Below, piece after piece: positions 1 to 9,868 of a DNA stretch of 64,000 bases. The stretch's first letter is position 1. Each line of letters starts with the position of its first letter. The position numbers and the translations under genes are program-made. The DNA lies in NCBI RefSeq assembly GCF_000092845.1, contig NC_014150.1, positions 2,107,510-2,171,509 on the forward strand, in the 5' to 3' direction. Origin of the DNA: Brachyspira murdochii DSM 12563. Lineage in GTDB: Bacteria; Spirochaetota; Brachyspiria; Brachyspirales; Brachyspiraceae. The notes beneath the pieces are model-generated. The model searched no databases and had not been told where the DNA came from. It saw nothing but the letters and a program-made list of their open reading frames with translations.

Positions 1-544
1 GATACCTCAGGGCGTTGAAGTTAAAGTAGACGGACATAAAGTAATCGTAAAAGGTAAAAGAGGGGAGTTGACAAGAGAGTTTTTTGATTATATAATACTT
101 GAACTTGAAAATAATTCTCTTTGGGTTAAACCTCCTAAGATTGAAAGTACTGACGAAAAAGCTATTAAAGAAAATAAAGCTAAATATTCTGCACAACTAG
201 GTTTGGTGTGGAAACTTATTTCTAATATGATAGAAGGTGTAAATACTGGATATAAAAAAGTGCTTCAGTTAGAAGGTACAGGTTACCGTTCTAATGTACA
301 AGGAGACATTATAACTTTACAATTAGGTTTTTCTAGTGATGTTAAAATGAAAATACCTGAAGGTGTTAAAGTAACAGTAGAAAAAGACACAAAGATAGTT
401 ATTGAAGGTAATGATAAAGAACAAGTAGGCGAGCTCGCTATGAATATCAAAAAGAAAAGACCTGTTGAACCTTATAAAGGTAAAGGTGTTAGATTTGAAG
501 GCGAGCATGTAAAAATGAAAGAAAGTAAAAAAGCTGCTAAGTAA
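1..544 (+). CDS. rplF: 50S ribosomal protein L6 (5' end outside window)
   Basis: Large-subunit protein that binds 23S rRNA near the factor-binding site. The frame is open from base 2, so the start codon lies upstream of the window; 180 residues are visible and about ten are missing compared with typical L6. The visible part begins IPQGVEVKVDG, the usual L6 N-terminal strand. It ends with the family motif RPVEPYKGKGVRFEGE followed by a lysine-rich tail. It is first in a same-strand run with rplR ten bases downstream, the normal spc-operon order. The first internal ATG/TTG candidates are too far downstream to be the true start. Confidence 0.95.
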   Translation, partial: IPQGVEVKVDGHKVIVKGKRGELTREFFDYIILELENNSLWVKPPKIESTDEKAIKENKAKYSAQLGLVWKLISNMIEGVNTGYKKVLQLEGTGYRSNVQGDIITLQLGFSSDVKMKIPEGVKVTVEKDTKIVIEGNDKEQVGELAMNIKKKRPVEPYKGKGVRFEGEHVKMKESKKAAK

Positions 545-554
545 GGGGTAAGCT

Positions 555-911
555 ATGGGTTTAAGAGAAAAAATTAAAGCTCAACGTGAAAGAAGAAAAA
601 GAAGTATACGTATAAAAATAGAAGGAAGCTCTGAGCGTCCTAGACTTACAGTTTATAAAAGTCTTAAATATGTATCTGCTCAAATAATAGATGATAGTAA
701 AGGTATTACTTTAGTATCAGCATCTTCTCAGGAAAAAGATTTAAAAAGCGGTAAAAATGCTGATATAGCTAAAGAAATAGGAAAAATTTTAGCCGCTAGA
801 GCAAAAGAAAAAAATATAAGTGAAGTTGTATTCGATAGAAACGGCTATATATATCATGGAAAAATAAAATCCTTGGCTGACGGTGCTCGTGAAGCAGGAT
901 TGAAATTTTAA
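555..911 (+). CDS. rplR: 50S ribosomal protein L18
   Basis: Binds 5S rRNA in the central protuberance of the large subunit. The 118 residues match the family length. The basic N-terminus (residues 1-25, rich in R and K) is followed by the conserved [20 protein letters not shown] block and the C-terminal signature [26 protein letters not shown] in shortened form. It starts at ATG 555 after a GGGGT purine stretch. It sits between rplF and rpsE with very short gaps, so it is co-transcribed in the spc operon. Confidence 0.96.
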   Translation: MGLREKIKAQRERRKRSIRIKIEGSSERPRLTVYKSLKYVSAQIIDDSKGITLVSASSQEKDLKSGKNADIAKEIGKILAARAKEKNISEVVFDRNGYIYHGKIKSLADGAREAGLKF

Positions 912-922
912 GGAGTATGACC

Positions 923-1441
923 TTGGCACACGATATAAACAACAACGAAGAAAAAAGTATGTACGAAGAACGCCTTATAACTTTAAACAGAGTTGCTAAA
1001 GTTATGAAAGGCGGAAGACGTTTTAGATTTGCCGCTTTAATGGTTTTAGGTGATAAGAATGGTCATGTTGGTTTAGGTTATGGTAAAGCAAACGAAGTAC
1101 CAGATGCTATTAGAAAAGCTATAGAACAAGCTAAGAAAAACATGATAGAAGTTAACTTAAAAGGTGAAACTATACCGCATAATACAGTCGGAGTATTTAG
1201 AAGCAGCAGAATTATTATGAAACCAGCTTCTAAAGGTACTGGAGTAATTTCAGGCGGTCCTGCACGTGCTGTATTAGAATTAGCTGGTGTAAAAAATATT
1301 CTTTCTAAGTCTTTAGGTAATAACAATTCAATGAACCTAGCTAAAGCTACTTTTGAAGGTTTGAAATCTTTGAAAACAGTAGAGCATATGGCTAATAAAA
1401 GAGGAATTAGTATAGACCAGATTTATGGGAGGGCAGAATAA
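923..1441 (+). CDS. rpsE: 30S ribosomal protein S5
   Basis: Small-subunit protein involved in decoding accuracy. The S5 double-stranded-RNA-binding half ([21 protein letters not shown]) and the C-terminal half with [19 protein letters not shown] are intact. Two starts compete. ATG at 917 lies only one base after AGGAG. TTG at 923 lies seven bases after it and gives an N-terminus beginning MAHD, so I prefer TTG 923; using ATG 917 adds two residues. The stop codon overlaps the rpmD start (TAATG), suggesting translational coupling. Confidence 0.95.
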   Translation: MAHDINNNEEKSMYEERLITLNRVAKVMKGGRRFRFAALMVLGDKNGHVGLGYGKANEVPDAIRKAIEQAKKNMIEVNLKGETIPHNTVGVFRSSRIIMKPASKGTGVISGGPARAVLELAGVKNILSKSLGNNNSMNLAKATFEGLKSLKTVEHMANKRGISIDQIYGRAE

Positions 1442-1620
1442 TGGCTAAAGTTGTAATAACATTAGTTAAATCTCCTATAGGCTATGAGAAGTCTCAAAGA
1501 GATACTGTTGTAGCTTTAGGTTTTAAAAAGAGTAAAAGAGTTGTAGAACATGAAGCAACTCCTCAAATAAATGGAATGATAAATAAAATATCACATCTTC
1601 TTAAAGTAGAGTATAAGTGA
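1441..1620 (+). CDS. rpmD: 50S ribosomal protein L30
   Basis: A 59-residue large-subunit protein. It begins [20 protein letters not shown], followed by [12 protein letters not shown], the standard L30 ferredoxin-like fold with its TLxxLGLxK-type helix. The ATG shares its A with the rpsE stop codon, and rplO starts 11 bases after the stop. Position between rpsE and rplO is the canonical order. Confidence 0.95.
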   Translation: MAKVVITLVKSPIGYEKSQRDTVVALGFKKSKRVVEHEATPQINGMINKISHLLKVEYK

Positions 1621-1631
1621 GGTTCTTAACA

Positions 1632-2120
1632 ATGGCACAAGAAAATACAAAAATATTAAGAGCTCCTAAAGGGTCAAGTAAAAAACGTCATAGAGTAGGA
1701 CGCGGTCAAGGTTCTGGTTGGGGATGTACTGCAGGCAGAGGTGATAAAGGAGCACAGTCTCGTTCTGGATACAGCAGAAGAGCTGGTTTTGAAGGCGGAC
1801 AAATGCCTTTGCATAGAAGAATCCCTAAAAGCGGATTTACTAATGCAGCTTTTAAAAAATGTGTAAATGTTATCAATGTTGGTGATTTAGATTCTATTGG
1901 TAATGAAATAAGCAGAGAAACTTTACTAAAATTGGGTTTCCTTTCATCTAAAAGAGATTATATTAAACTTCTTTCTATGGGTGAAGTAAAAAATGCTGTT
2001 ACTATTACAGTTGATATGGCTAGCAAAAAAGCTATAGAAAAAATTGAGAAATCCGGCGGTAAAGTTATAATACATGAACGTAAAAAATATATTAGAAAAA
2101 AAGAAGATAAAAAATCTTAA
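1632..2120 (+). CDS. rplO: 50S ribosomal protein L15
   Basis: Large-subunit assembly protein, about 162 residues from ATG 1632. A GTG at 1617 would extend the frame by five codons but overlaps rpmD; ATG 1632 is preceded by TGAGG at good distance and gives the usual MAQ-type start. The glycine/arginine-rich N-terminal region (GSSKKRHRVGRGQGSGWGCT) and GGQMPLHRRIPKSGF are diagnostic. The C-terminal domain ends in a lysine-rich tail. It lies directly upstream of secY, as in most bacteria. Confidence 0.95.
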   Translation: MAQENTKILRAPKGSSKKRHRVGRGQGSGWGCTAGRGDKGAQSRSGYSRRAGFEGGQMPLHRRIPKSGFTNAAFKKCVNVINVGDLDSIGNEISRETLLKLGFLSSKRDYIKLLSMGEVKNAVTITVDMASKKAIEKIEKSGGKVIIHERKKYIRKKEDKKS

Positions 2121-2131
2121 GGTAAATAATA

Positions 2132-3472
2132 ATGTTGAAATCATTAGCTAATATATTTAAGGTACAGGAATTAAGAAGCAGAATATTATTCACTATTATA
2201 GCTATTTTAGTTTATAGAATAGGAAGCCATATTCCTACACCTGGTATAGATCCTGCAGCCCTTTTAGGCTTTTTATCCTCATCGCAAGGCGGTGCAGGAC
2301 TTTTGACTATAATGGATTTATTTTCAGGCGGTGCTTTATTTAGATTTTCTATATTGGCACTTGGTATAATGCCTTATATTTCTGCTTCTATTATAATGCA
2401 GCTTCTTGGGGTAGTAATACCTGCACTCGAAAGAATGCAGAAAGAAGGTGAAAGCGGTCGTAAAAAGATAAATCAGTATGTTAGATATTTAACACTTGTT
2501 CTTTGTATAGTACAATCTGCAGCTATGGCTAGTTGGATACAGAGTATAAATGAAGGTGCTATGATATTTATGAATCCGGGTATAGGATTTATATTATTAG
2601 TAGTTGTAACAGCTACTGCCGGTACCATGTTCTTAATGTGGCTAGGTGACCAAATTACAGAACGCGGCCTTGGTAACGGTATATCTGTTATAATTTTTGC
2701 TGGTATTGTTGCTCGTATTCCTGCTGGTGTTTATGATGTTATACAGAAAAGAGAAAGTGAATATTTAAACTCTTTAGTTATAGTTCTTTTCTTCATAATT
2801 TTTGCAATAGTTATATTCTGTGTAGTTTATGAAGAAAGCGGACAGAGAAGAATACCTGTTCAGTATGCTAAACGTGTGGTTGGCAGAAAAGTATTCGGAG
2901 CTCAATCAACTCATATACCTTTCAAAATCAACCCGTCCGGAGTTATACCTATAATATTCGCTTCTGCTTTAATGGCAATTCCAGCTCAGATAGCTAGTTT
3001 AACTAGAGGCGTTCAGTGGAGATGGCTTGATGCCTTGCTTAGATTCTTCTCTTATGGAAGTTGGGCATATATCATTCTTTATTGTCTTTTAGTTATAATG
3101 TTTGCCTATGTTTATACATCAGTACAATTTAATCCAGACGATATAGCAGAGAATCTTAAAAAATCAGGCGGTTTTATACCTGGTTACAGACCTGGTACTC
3201 AAACAGCAGAATATCTTAAGACAGTATTAAGCAGAATAACTATAGGCGGTTCAATATTTTTGGCAGCTATAGCAGTATTTCCAGACTTAATGTCTAAGAT
3301 ACCTATATTTGCACCTTTTAGAGGTACAAATAATTCTCTTGTTTATTTGATGGGCGGAACATCAGTAATGATTAGTGTAAGTGTTGCCGTTGAGTTATTA
3401 AAGCAAATAGAATCCTATTTACAAATGCATAACTATGATGGCATATTGAAGAAATCTAAGGTTAGAAGGTAA
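2132..3472 (+). CDS. secY: Protein translocase subunit SecY
   Basis: Central membrane channel of the Sec translocon, 446 residues with ten predicted membrane segments. Visible landmarks are the N-terminal [12 protein letters not shown], the TM2 plug region around [20 protein letters not shown], the loop motif [17 protein letters not shown], and the cytosolic loop [15 protein letters not shown] that contacts SecA/ribosome. It starts at ATG 2132, 11 bases after rplO, and infA follows after four bases. No adk or map gene lies between secY and infA, unlike many Firmicutes. Confidence 0.97.
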   Translation: MLKSLANIFKVQELRSRILFTIIAILVYRIGSHIPTPGIDPAALLGFLSSSQGGAGLLTIMDLFSGGALFRFSILALGIMPYISASIIMQLLGVVIPALERMQKEGESGRKKINQYVRYLTLVLCIVQSAAMASWIQSINEGAMIFMNPGIGFILLVVVTATAGTMFLMWLGDQITERGLGNGISVIIFAGIVARIPAGVYDVIQKRESEYLNSLVIVLFFIIFAIVIFCVVYEESGQRRIPVQYAKRVVGRKVFGAQSTHIPFKINPSGVIPIIFASALMAIPAQIASLTRGVQWRWLDALLRFFSYGSWAYIILYCLLVIMFAYVYTSVQFNPDDIAENLKKSGGFIPGYRPGTQTAEYLKTVLSRITIGGSIFLAAIAVFPDLMSKIPIFAPFRGTNNSLVYLMGGTSVMISVSVAVELLKQIESYLQMHNYDGILKKSKVRR

Positions 3473-3476
3473 CAAT

Positions 3477-3695
3477 ATGGCTGATAGAGAAACTATAGAA
3501 GTAGAGGGTACAGTTGTAGAGCCTCTTCCAAATGCTACTTTTAGAGTAGAGCTAGAGAATGGTCATAAGATATTGGCTCATATATCAGGTAAGATGCGTA
3601 TGAATTTTATCCGCATACTTCCCGGTGATAAAGTAACTATAGAAATGTCTCCCTATGATTTAACAAAGGGCAGAATAATTTATCGTTATAAGTAA
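3477..3695 (+). CDS. infA: Translation initiation factor IF-1
   Basis: A 72-residue OB-fold protein that occupies the ribosomal A site during initiation. The sequence shows [39 protein letters not shown] and the C-terminal [12 protein letters not shown], all typical of IF-1. The start is four bases after the secY stop, so translation is probably coupled. rpmJ follows. Confidence 0.97.
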   Translation: MADRETIEVEGTVVEPLPNATFRVELENGHKILAHISGKMRMNFIRILPGDKVTIEMSPYDLTKGRIIYRYK

Positions 3696-3719
3696 TAAAT
3701 TAATTGGAGATTAGTTACA

Positions 3720-3836
3720 ATGAAAGTAAAAAGTTCTATAAAAAAACGCTGTAATGACTGTCAGATAGTTAAAAGAAAAGGCGTAGTTAGAGTTATATGT
3801 AAGAAAAACCCAAGACATAAACAAAAACAGAAGTAA
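3720..3836 (+). CDS. rpmJ: 50S ribosomal protein L36
   Basis: A 38-residue zinc-ribbon ribosomal protein beginning [15 protein letters not shown]. The zinc ligands C11, C14, C27 and H33 are all present, so this is the zinc-binding (C+) form. It starts at ATG 3720, preceded by GGAG at about 3705-3708. It lies in its usual place between infA and rpsM. Confidence 0.96.
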   Translation: MKVKSSIKKRCNDCQIVKRKGVVRVICKKNPRHKQKQK

Positions 3837-3858
3837 TTAATTTAAGGAGATAATTAAT

Positions 3859-4248
3859 ATGGCACGCTTAATGGGTGTTGAAATTAGAAACAATAAAAGA
3901 ATAGAAATAGCCCTTACTGATATATACGGTATAGGTCGCACTCTTGCTCATGTTATTTGTGATAAAGCTAATATAGATTATTCTATTAAAGCTAAAGATT
4001 TAACAGATGCACAAATTACAGCTTTAAGAGATGCTATAGAAGCCACTACTAAAGTAGAAGGTGATTTACGTACAGAGCTTTACAATAATATAAAGCGTTT
4101 AAAAGATATTCACTCATATCGTGGAATGCGTCATATTAAAAGGCTTCCGGTACATGGTCAGCGTACACGTACTAATTCGCGTAATGCTAGAGGCGGCGGA
4201 GCTAGAAAAGCTATTGCTGGTAAGAAAAAAGCACCAGGTAAAAAATAA
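3859..4248 (+). CDS. rpsM: 30S ribosomal protein S13
   Basis: Head protein of the small subunit that contacts the P-site tRNA and the large subunit. The 129 residues include the helix-two-turn-helix region IYGIGRTLAHVICDKANID and the basic C-terminal signature SYRGMRHIKRLPVHGQRTRT followed by NSRNARGGG. It has a clear AAGGAG 5' of ATG 3859 and is followed by rpsK after 16 bases. Confidence 0.97.
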   Translation: MARLMGVEIRNNKRIEIALTDIYGIGRTLAHVICDKANIDYSIKAKDLTDAQITALRDAIEATTKVEGDLRTELYNNIKRLKDIHSYRGMRHIKRLPVHGQRTRTNSRNARGGGARKAIAGKKKAPGKK

Positions 4249-4264
4249 TTAATGGGGGAGAATA

Positions 4265-4675
4265 GTGGCTACTCAAAAAGGTAAAAAAACTCTAAAAGAT
4301 AAAAAAATTAAAAAAGATAGAAAAGTTGAAGCTTTTGGTATAGTACATATAAAAGCTAGCTTTAATAATACAATAGTTACTATAACAGATAGAAATGGAG
4401 ACACTCTATCTTGGGCTAGTGCAGGTTTAGACGGAGATTATAAAAGCAGTAAAAAGTCTACTCCTTTTGCAGCACAGGTTGCTAGTGAAAAAGCATCTAA
4501 AAAAGCTTATGAAATGGGTGTGAGAGAAGTAGAAGTTTATGTTAAAGGTCCTGGAATGGGAAGAGAAAGCTCTATCAGAGCAGTTGAAGCTTCCGGACTT
4601 AAAGTTAAACTTATTAAGGACGTTACTCCAATGCCTCATAACGGCTGCCGTCCTAGAAAAAGAAGAAGAATATAA
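4265..4675 (+). CDS. rpsK: 30S ribosomal protein S11
   Basis: Platform protein of the small subunit. It has 136 residues and starts at GTG 4265 after GGGGGAG. The conserved [36 protein letters not shown] and the C-terminal [16 protein letters not shown]-type ending are present. The N-terminal 20 residues form a lysine-rich extension. Confidence 0.97.
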   Translation: MATQKGKKTLKDKKIKKDRKVEAFGIVHIKASFNNTIVTITDRNGDTLSWASAGLDGDYKSSKKSTPFAAQVASEKASKKAYEMGVREVEVYVKGPGMGRESSIRAVEASGLKVKLIKDVTPMPHNGCRPRKRRRI

Positions 4676-4713
4676 TATTTGTATTTAAGTTGTATTAATA
4701 GGAGATAAATAAT

Positions 4714-5340
4714 ATGGCAAGATATAGAGATGCTAGCTGCAGATTATGCCGCCGTGAAAAAATGAAACTTATGTTGAAAGGCGAAAGATGTCTTACTGCT
4801 AAATGTGCTATAACAAAAAAGAGAGAAGTACCAGGTCCTGTTAACCGTAAAATGAAACAGTTATCAGAATATGGTATTCAGATGAGAGAAAAACAAAAAG
4901 TTAAACGTATTTATGGTGTTTTAGAAAAACAATTTAGAAATTATTATCATGAAGCTATACGTGTGGCTGGTGTATCTGGTGAAAATTTACTTAGATTATT
5001 AGAATTACGTTTAGATAATGTTGTTTACAGACTTGGTTTCGCTAAAAGCAGAAATCAGGCTAGACAATTCGTAGCTCATGGTTTTATATCAGTTAATGGT
5101 AAAAAAATGTCAATTCCTTCATACAGTATAAAAGTTGGAGATAAAATTTCTTTTACTGAAAATGGTAATGCTATAGGTGAAGTTAAAGCTATAGCAGAAG
5201 GTTTAAAAAGTGAATATGTTCCAGCATGGTTAAGTTTAGATCTTTCTTCTAAAACAGGAGAAATAGTTACTTTGCCTATAAGAGATCATATAGAGTATCC
5301 TATCAATGAACAGCTCATCATTGAGTACTATTCTAAGTAA
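4714..5340 (+). CDS. rpsD: 30S ribosomal protein S4 (zinc-binding form)
   Basis: Primary 16S rRNA-binding assembly protein; in many bacteria it also represses the alpha operon. The 208 residues include the S4 RNA-binding domain, with RLDNVVYRLGFAKSRNQARQ and HGFISVNGKK. The N-terminus holds C9, C12, C26 and C31, the four-cysteine zinc knuckle of the C+ paralogue type. AGGAG at 4701-4705 precedes ATG 4714. The neighbours rpsK and rpoA fit the alpha operon. Confidence 0.96.
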   Translation: MARYRDASCRLCRREKMKLMLKGERCLTAKCAITKKREVPGPVNRKMKQLSEYGIQMREKQKVKRIYGVLEKQFRNYYHEAIRVAGVSGENLLRLLELRLDNVVYRLGFAKSRNQARQFVAHGFISVNGKKMSIPSYSIKVGDKISFTENGNAIGEVKAIAEGLKSEYVPAWLSLDLSSKTGEIVTLPIRDHIEYPINEQLIIEYYSK

Positions 5341-5370
5341 TGGAACTCTTTTATAAGGGGTATTATAAGA

Positions 5371-6345
5371 ATGGCATTAAAAGAAATATTAGAATCTATT
5401 AAACATCCTCACAGGGTTACTTTTGAGAAAAAAGATTTAACTCCTACTTACGGAAAATTTATTGCTCAGCCCTTTGAAAGAGGATATGCAGTTACTGTTG
5501 GCAATGCTTTAAGAAGAGTATTATTATCTTCTATACCTGGTTATGCTATTACCGCTATTAAAATAGATGGTGTAAGCAATGAATTTGAAAATGTACCCGG
5601 CATGAAAGAAGACACTATAGTTATGATTATGCATCTTAAAAATGTTGTAGTTTCGCTTCCAGATCGTTTGGAAACAAAAACTATTCATATGAAAAAAGAA
5701 GGACCTTGTACTATTACTGCCGGAGATTTGGTGGCTAATGATAATGAGGCTCAGGTTCATAATCCGGATTACTATATTGCTACTATCGCAGAAGGTTATA
5801 CCTTTGAAATGGATATTCAAATTGAAGGCGGATATAGTTATGTGCCTGCAGAAATGAATATTGAACTTGTAGAAGATGTTAATGCTATAGCAATAGATGC
5901 TATATACTCGCCTATTGTCAGCGTTAAATATAATGTTGACCCTATAAGAGTAGGTCAGCGTATAGATTATGGAAAACTTACTCTTGAAATAGAAACTAAA
6001 GGTAATATAGCTCCAGAAAAAGCTCTTTCACAAGCTGCTAAAATCTTAAGAGATAATTTAAAACATTTTATGGATCCTGAAGAGGCTAATGGTGATGATG
6101 AAAAAATAGAAGAAACCCCTAAAGATTCTGTTCTTGATTCTCTTAAGGGAAAACATATTGAAGAAGTTGAATTCTCTGTTAGAACTGCTAATTTCCTAAT
6201 GGCTTCTGATCTTAAAACTTTAGATAAAGTAGCTGTAAAAAGTGAATCCGATTTGCTCAGACTTATTGGTGCTAATGAAATGATCATTGAAGAGATTAAA
6301 GAAAAGCTTGCAGAGTATGGTGCTCATCTTGGTATGAGAGGTTAA
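5371..6345 (+). CDS. rpoA: DNA-directed RNA polymerase subunit alpha
   Basis: Assembly scaffold of RNA polymerase, 324 residues. The N-terminal dimerisation domain shows GYAVTVGNALRRVLLSSIPG and VPGMKEDTIVMIMHLKN. A linker rich in acidic residues (about 235-255) leads to the C-terminal domain, with the DNA-contacting helix start SVRTANFL and the helix-hairpin-helix part LIGANEMIIEEIKEKLAEYG. The last part is less basic than the enterobacterial version. Downstream rplQ completes the alpha operon. Confidence 0.97.
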   Translation: MALKEILESIKHPHRVTFEKKDLTPTYGKFIAQPFERGYAVTVGNALRRVLLSSIPGYAITAIKIDGVSNEFENVPGMKEDTIVMIMHLKNVVVSLPDRLETKTIHMKKEGPCTITAGDLVANDNEAQVHNPDYYIATIAEGYTFEMDIQIEGGYSYVPAEMNIELVEDVNAIAIDAIYSPIVSVKYNVDPIRVGQRIDYGKLTLEIETKGNIAPEKALSQAAKILRDNLKHFMDPEEANGDDEKIEETPKDSVLDSLKGKHIEEVEFSVRTANFLMASDLKTLDKVAVKSESDLLRLIGANEMIIEEIKEKLAEYGAHLGMRG

Positions 6346-6378
6346 TATAAAAGGTAATAAACTTTTAAGGATAGTAAA

Positions 6379-6765
6379 ATGAGACATAGAGTTACAGTAA
6401 AAAAATTTAATAGAACAAGTGCACATAAAAAAGCTATGCTTTCTAATATGCTCACTTCTCTATTGAAATATGAAAAAATAGAAACTACTAAAGAAAAAGG
6501 CAGAGCTATAAAACAATTGGCTGATAAAATTATATATAAAGCTAAAGTTGATAATGTTCACAATAGAAGAATGGCTGCTAAGTATGTTAAAGATAAGACT
6601 ATACTTACTAAACTTTTTAAAGATATAGCTCCTAGATATGCTGATAAAAATGGCGGTTATGTAAGAAAAATTTTGTCATATAAAAGATTCGGTGATGCTG
6701 CAGATATGTGCGTAGTTATGCTTTGCGAATCTGATAGCTCTTCTGTTAAAACTGAAAATAAATAA
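6379..6765 (+). CDS. rplQ: 50S ribosomal protein L17
   Basis: Large-subunit protein near the exit tunnel, 128 residues. The start MRHRVTVKKFNRTSAHKKAM and the block KEKGRAIKQLADKIIYKA are typical. The C-terminal 12 residues after the CVVMLCE core are a short polar tail. It is the last gene of the ribosomal operon here; a hairpin lies between it and rho. Confidence 0.96.
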   Translation: MRHRVTVKKFNRTSAHKKAMLSNMLTSLLKYEKIETTKEKGRAIKQLADKIIYKAKVDNVHNRRMAAKYVKDKTILTKLFKDIAPRYADKNGGYVRKILSYKRFGDAADMCVVMLCESDSSSVKTENK

Positions 6766-6840
6766 TAAAATAAAAATAAACAAATCGGTTTATAAATCTT
6801 AATATAAGCAAATTATTATATAAATAATATCTATAGTTTT

Positions 6841-6864
6841 GTTATAGCGAGTATTCGCTATAAC
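6841..6864 (+). terminator. Perfect hairpin between rplQ and rho
   Basis: A perfect inverted repeat with 10-base arms (GTTATAGCGA / TCGCTATAAC) and a four-base loop sits 33 bases before the rho start. It is followed only by TTTACG, not a long T run, so it could be a weak terminator for the ribosomal operon or a leader hairpin of rho. It is the strongest hairpin in the 130-base gap. Confidence 0.55.
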
Positions 6865-6897
6865 TTTACGTAGATGTTGTTTATGGAGGAATTTATT

Positions 6898-8388
6898 ATG
6901 CCTTTCCAAAAAAAACGTGTGAAAGTATCTAATGAAAATGAAGAAGTCGAAACTCCTTCATCTCAGCCAAAAAAGGTTGTTAGAAAGAGAGTTGTCAAGC
7001 AGATTGAAACTGTACAAGAAAATAACGATATGGTTTCTAAAGATGAACAAGCTGTTAATATCAATGAAAATTATGATAATGATGTAAGAGATGAAAAATC
7101 GAATAAGCCTGTTGATGATATTTATATTAGTAAATTAAGCTGTTTAACTTTTGAAGAGCTTTTGGAATTTGCTGAAGGGTATGGTATAAAAAAAGATACT
7201 TCTAATAATATCAGACGGCAAGAACTTATGCACTCTATAGTGAGAGCTCAGCATGCTATGGAAGGTAAAATAATTGCTGAGGGTACTTTAGAAACTTTAC
7301 AAGATGGTTTTGGTTTTTTAAGGTCTCAAAATAGCAATTATTTGGTTGGTCCAGACGATATATATATTTCTCCCGCTCAAATTAGACTTTTTGGTCTTAG
7401 AACTGGGGATATCATTACTGGTGAAGTAAGACCTCCTAAAGATAATGCAGGAGAGAAATTTTTTGCTTTGCTTAAAATTTTAACTGTTAATGGTGAAGAA
7501 CCTAATAATCTTTATAAAAGACCTCATTTTGATAAATTAACTCCGATTTTTCCTAATGAGCGTATAGACTTAGAATTTGCACCAAATAAAATATCTACAC
7601 GTATTATTAATCTTGTCTCTCCTATAGGTAAAGGTCAGAGAGGATTGATTGTAGCTCCTCCTAAAGCAGGTAAAACTATGATGCTTCAGGAGATTGCTAA
7701 TGCGATATGTAAAAACTATCCAGATATTAAACTTTTTATACTTCTCATAGATGAACGTCCTGAAGAAGTTACTGATATGAAAAGACAAGTTCCAGAGGCT
7801 GAGGTTATTGCTTCTACATTTGATGAAACACCAGATAAACATTGTCAGGTTTCTGAAATGGTGCTTGAAAAAGCTAAACGTCTTGTAGAAAATAAGCATG
7901 ATGTTGTTATAATACTTGATTCTATTACAAGACTTTCAAGAGCTTATAACTTAGTAGTTCCTGCAAGCGGTAAGGTTTTAACAGGCGGAGTGGATTCTAA
8001 TGCTCTTCATAAACCAAAAAGATTTTTTGGTGCTGCTAGAAATATTGAAGAGGGAGGCTCTCTTACTATAATAGCTTCTGCTTTGGTGGACACTGGAAGT
8101 AAAATGGACGATTATATATACGAAGAGTTCAAAGGTACTGGTAATATGGAGCTTCATTTAGATAGAAAACTTGCAAATAGAAGACTTTTTCCTGCTATTG
8201 ATATTGATTCTTCTTCTACTAGAAGAGAGGATTTACTTCTTACTGAAGAAGAGAAAAATAAGATGTGGGCTTTAAGAAAATATATGCAGTCTCAGGGTAT
8301 AGATGAGGATCAGCTAATAGAAACTGTTATTGATAAAATGAATTCTACTAAAGATAATGCTGAGTTTTTAAAATTATTAAATTCATAA
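6898..8388 (+). CDS. rho: Transcription termination factor Rho
   Basis: RNA-dependent hexameric ATPase that ends transcription. I choose ATG 6898 because GGAGGA at 6885-6890 is ideally spaced, although the frame is open from 6874. The resulting 496-residue protein has an N-terminal hydrophilic extension (about residues 1-75) and a Rho-N helical part. The cold-shock-like RNA-binding domain follows ([32 protein letters not shown]). The ATPase core has Walker [11 protein letters not shown], Walker [13 protein letters not shown], the Q-loop region around [11 protein letters not shown], and [14 protein letters not shown]. The hairpin upstream may be a regulatory leader, since rho genes are often autoregulated. 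Confidence 0.96.
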   Translation: MPFQKKRVKVSNENEEVETPSSQPKKVVRKRVVKQIETVQENNDMVSKDEQAVNINENYDNDVRDEKSNKPVDDIYISKLSCLTFEELLEFAEGYGIKKDTSNNIRRQELMHSIVRAQHAMEGKIIAEGTLETLQDGFGFLRSQNSNYLVGPDDIYISPAQIRLFGLRTGDIITGEVRPPKDNAGEKFFALLKILTVNGEEPNNLYKRPHFDKLTPIFPNERIDLEFAPNKISTRIINLVSPIGKGQRGLIVAPPKAGKTMMLQEIANAICKNYPDIKLFILLIDERPEEVTDMKRQVPEAEVIASTFDETPDKHCQVSEMVLEKAKRLVENKHDVVIILDSITRLSRAYNLVVPASGKVLTGGVDSNALHKPKRFFGAARNIEEGGSLTIIASALVDTGSKMDDYIYEEFKGTGNMELHLDRKLANRRLFPAIDIDSSSTRREDLLLTEEEKNKMWALRKYMQSQGIDEDQLIETVIDKMNSTKDNAEFLKLLNS

Positions 8389-8413
8389 TATTGTTGTTTT
8401 TAGGATTCATTAT

Positions 8414-9010
8414 ATGTCAAAAAAATCAGAAGAAGAAGATAGAAAACTGTTTTTATTTTTTTTAGAACATGGATATTTTCCTGATGATTTTGATTACAAA
8501 AAAAATACTAAATATGCAAAAAAAGAAAATATAGATAAAAAAAATAAAGAAATTAATAAAAATAATAATAAAGAATTAAAAGAAAGTAATTTTTTAAAAC
8601 AAAATAAACCTTATACAAAAGAAGATGAAGAAATGTTTTTAAGTGCAATTGAGAATCTCGATTGCACTAATCATTCTAAAAAGTCTATTCATGACAGAAA
8701 AATCAATACCAAATTCAAACCTAATATAAAAAATGCCGTTCCAAAAGACAGACTAGATTTGCACGGACTTACAAGCGACAGAGCTTTGATAGAAGTTAAG
8801 CATTTTATTTATGAATGTAAGAAAAATAAAATAAGTCCTATTCTTATAATACATGGCAAAGGTTTTGGAAGTGAAAATAGAATACCAGTATTAAAAAATT
8901 TAGTCGAATATTATTTATTAACAGAAGGAAAGAATTATATAAAATATTTTTCTGATGCTCCAATAAATCTTGGAGGAAGCGGTGCTAAAATAATTTATTT
9001 GGATATATAG
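8414..9010 (+). CDS. Smr-domain protein
   Basis: 198 residues. The first ~110 are lysine/asparagine-rich and low in complexity. The C-terminal ~85 form an Smr domain with the family motifs LDLHG and IIHGKGFGSE. Smr domains (also found at the C-terminus of MutS2) bind or nick nucleic acids and in bacteria have been linked to collided-ribosome rescue and mRNA cleavage. It follows rho by 25 bases on the same strand and may be co-transcribed. No MutS-type ATPase part is present, so this is a stand-alone Smr protein. Confidence 0.85.
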   Translation: MSKKSEEEDRKLFLFFLEHGYFPDDFDYKKNTKYAKKENIDKKNKEINKNNNKELKESNFLKQNKPYTKEDEEMFLSAIENLDCTNHSKKSIHDRKINTKFKPNIKNAVPKDRLDLHGLTSDRALIEVKHFIYECKKNKISPILIIHGKGFGSENRIPVLKNLVEYYLLTEGKNYIKYFSDAPINLGGSGAKIIYLDI

Positions 9011-9037
9011 AAAGTTAATTTATAATATCTTAAATTT

Positions 9038-9070
9038 TATTAAGAATAAAGTTATATTTTGTTCTTAATA
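9038..9070. terminator. Hairpin between convergent genes
   Basis: Arms TATTAAGAA and TTCTTAATA are exact reverse complements separated by 15 bases. The hairpin sits between the convergent Smr gene and the transporter ATPase gene, with A/T runs on both sides. It is likely a bidirectional terminator, though the stem is AT-rich and weak. Confidence 0.45.
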
Positions 9071-9139
9071 TTCTATTACATTCAACATAAATAAAATTAT
9101 TTTTAAAACAAATCTATTAAGAAATATTAAAACCAAAAA

Positions 9140-9868
9140 CTATTTATGTAATACTTTATACAAGAAATCTTTGACTCTATCATGTTTAGGATTAGAGAAA
9201 AACTCATTAGGCTCTTCATCTTCCAATATTTTTCCGTCATTCATAAAAAGTATTCTAGTAGCAACATTTTTGGCAAAGCCCATTTCATGAGTAACTATAA
9301 GCATAGTCATACCTTCTCTTGCAAGCTCAACCATAACGTCCAAAACTTCTTTAATCATTTCAGGGTCTAATGCTGAAGTAGGTTCATCAAAAAGCATAAT
9401 ATCCGGCTCCATTGCCAATGCTCTTGCTATAGCTATTCTTTGTTTTTGCCCGCCAGAAAGTTTATTAGGGTATACATCTTTTTTATCTACTAATCCTACC
9501 TTTTCTAGTAGTTCAATAGCTTTTTTTTCTGCATTCTCTTTTGAAATCTTTTTTACTTTCATAGGAGCTAAAGTAATATTGTTCATAACTGTTTTATGAG
9601 GAAACAAATTAAAATGCTGAAATACCATTCCTAGTTCCTGACGCATGAGGTTAATATCAGTATCTTTATCCATAATATTTTTGCCGTTTATGATAATGTC
9701 GCCTTCTGAAGGCTCTTCAAGACGATTAATGCATCTTAAGAATGTTGATTTTCCGCTTCCGGAAGGTCCTATTATGGCAATGATTTCACCTTTTTTAACG
9801 TCAACATCTATACCTTTAAGAACTTCTAGTTTACCGAATTTTTTATGTAAGTTTCTTATCTTAATCAC
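9140..9868 (-). CDS. Polar amino-acid ABC transporter, ATP-binding protein (GlnQ-like)
   Basis: 242-residue ATPase that powers import of a polar amino acid. Walker A is [10 protein letters not shown], the ABC signature is [15 protein letters not shown], Walker B is [11 protein letters not shown], and the switch histidine is in IVTHEMGFA. It overlaps the permease gene by 8 bases, so the two are translationally coupled. The order on the minus strand is binding protein, permease, ATPase. The family is clear; the substrate (glutamine, or another polar or basic amino acid) is not determined by the sequence. Confidence 0.93.
   Translation of the reverse strand: MIKIRNLHKKFGKLEVLKGIDVDVKKGEIIAIIGPSGSGKSTFLRCINRLEEPSEGDIIINGKNIMDKDTDINLMRQELGMVFQHFNLFPHKTVMNNITLAPMKVKKISKENAEKKAIELLEKVGLVDKKDVYPNKLSGGQKQRIAIARALAMEPDIMLFDEPTSALDPEMIKEVLDVMVELAREGMTMLIVTHEMGFAKNVATRILFMNDGKILEDEEPNEFFSNPKHDRVKDFLYKVLHK

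Noticed and set aside
917-922. ATG 917 as start of rpsE
   Set aside because: Only one base separates it from AGGAG; TTG 923 has normal spacing and a better N-terminus.
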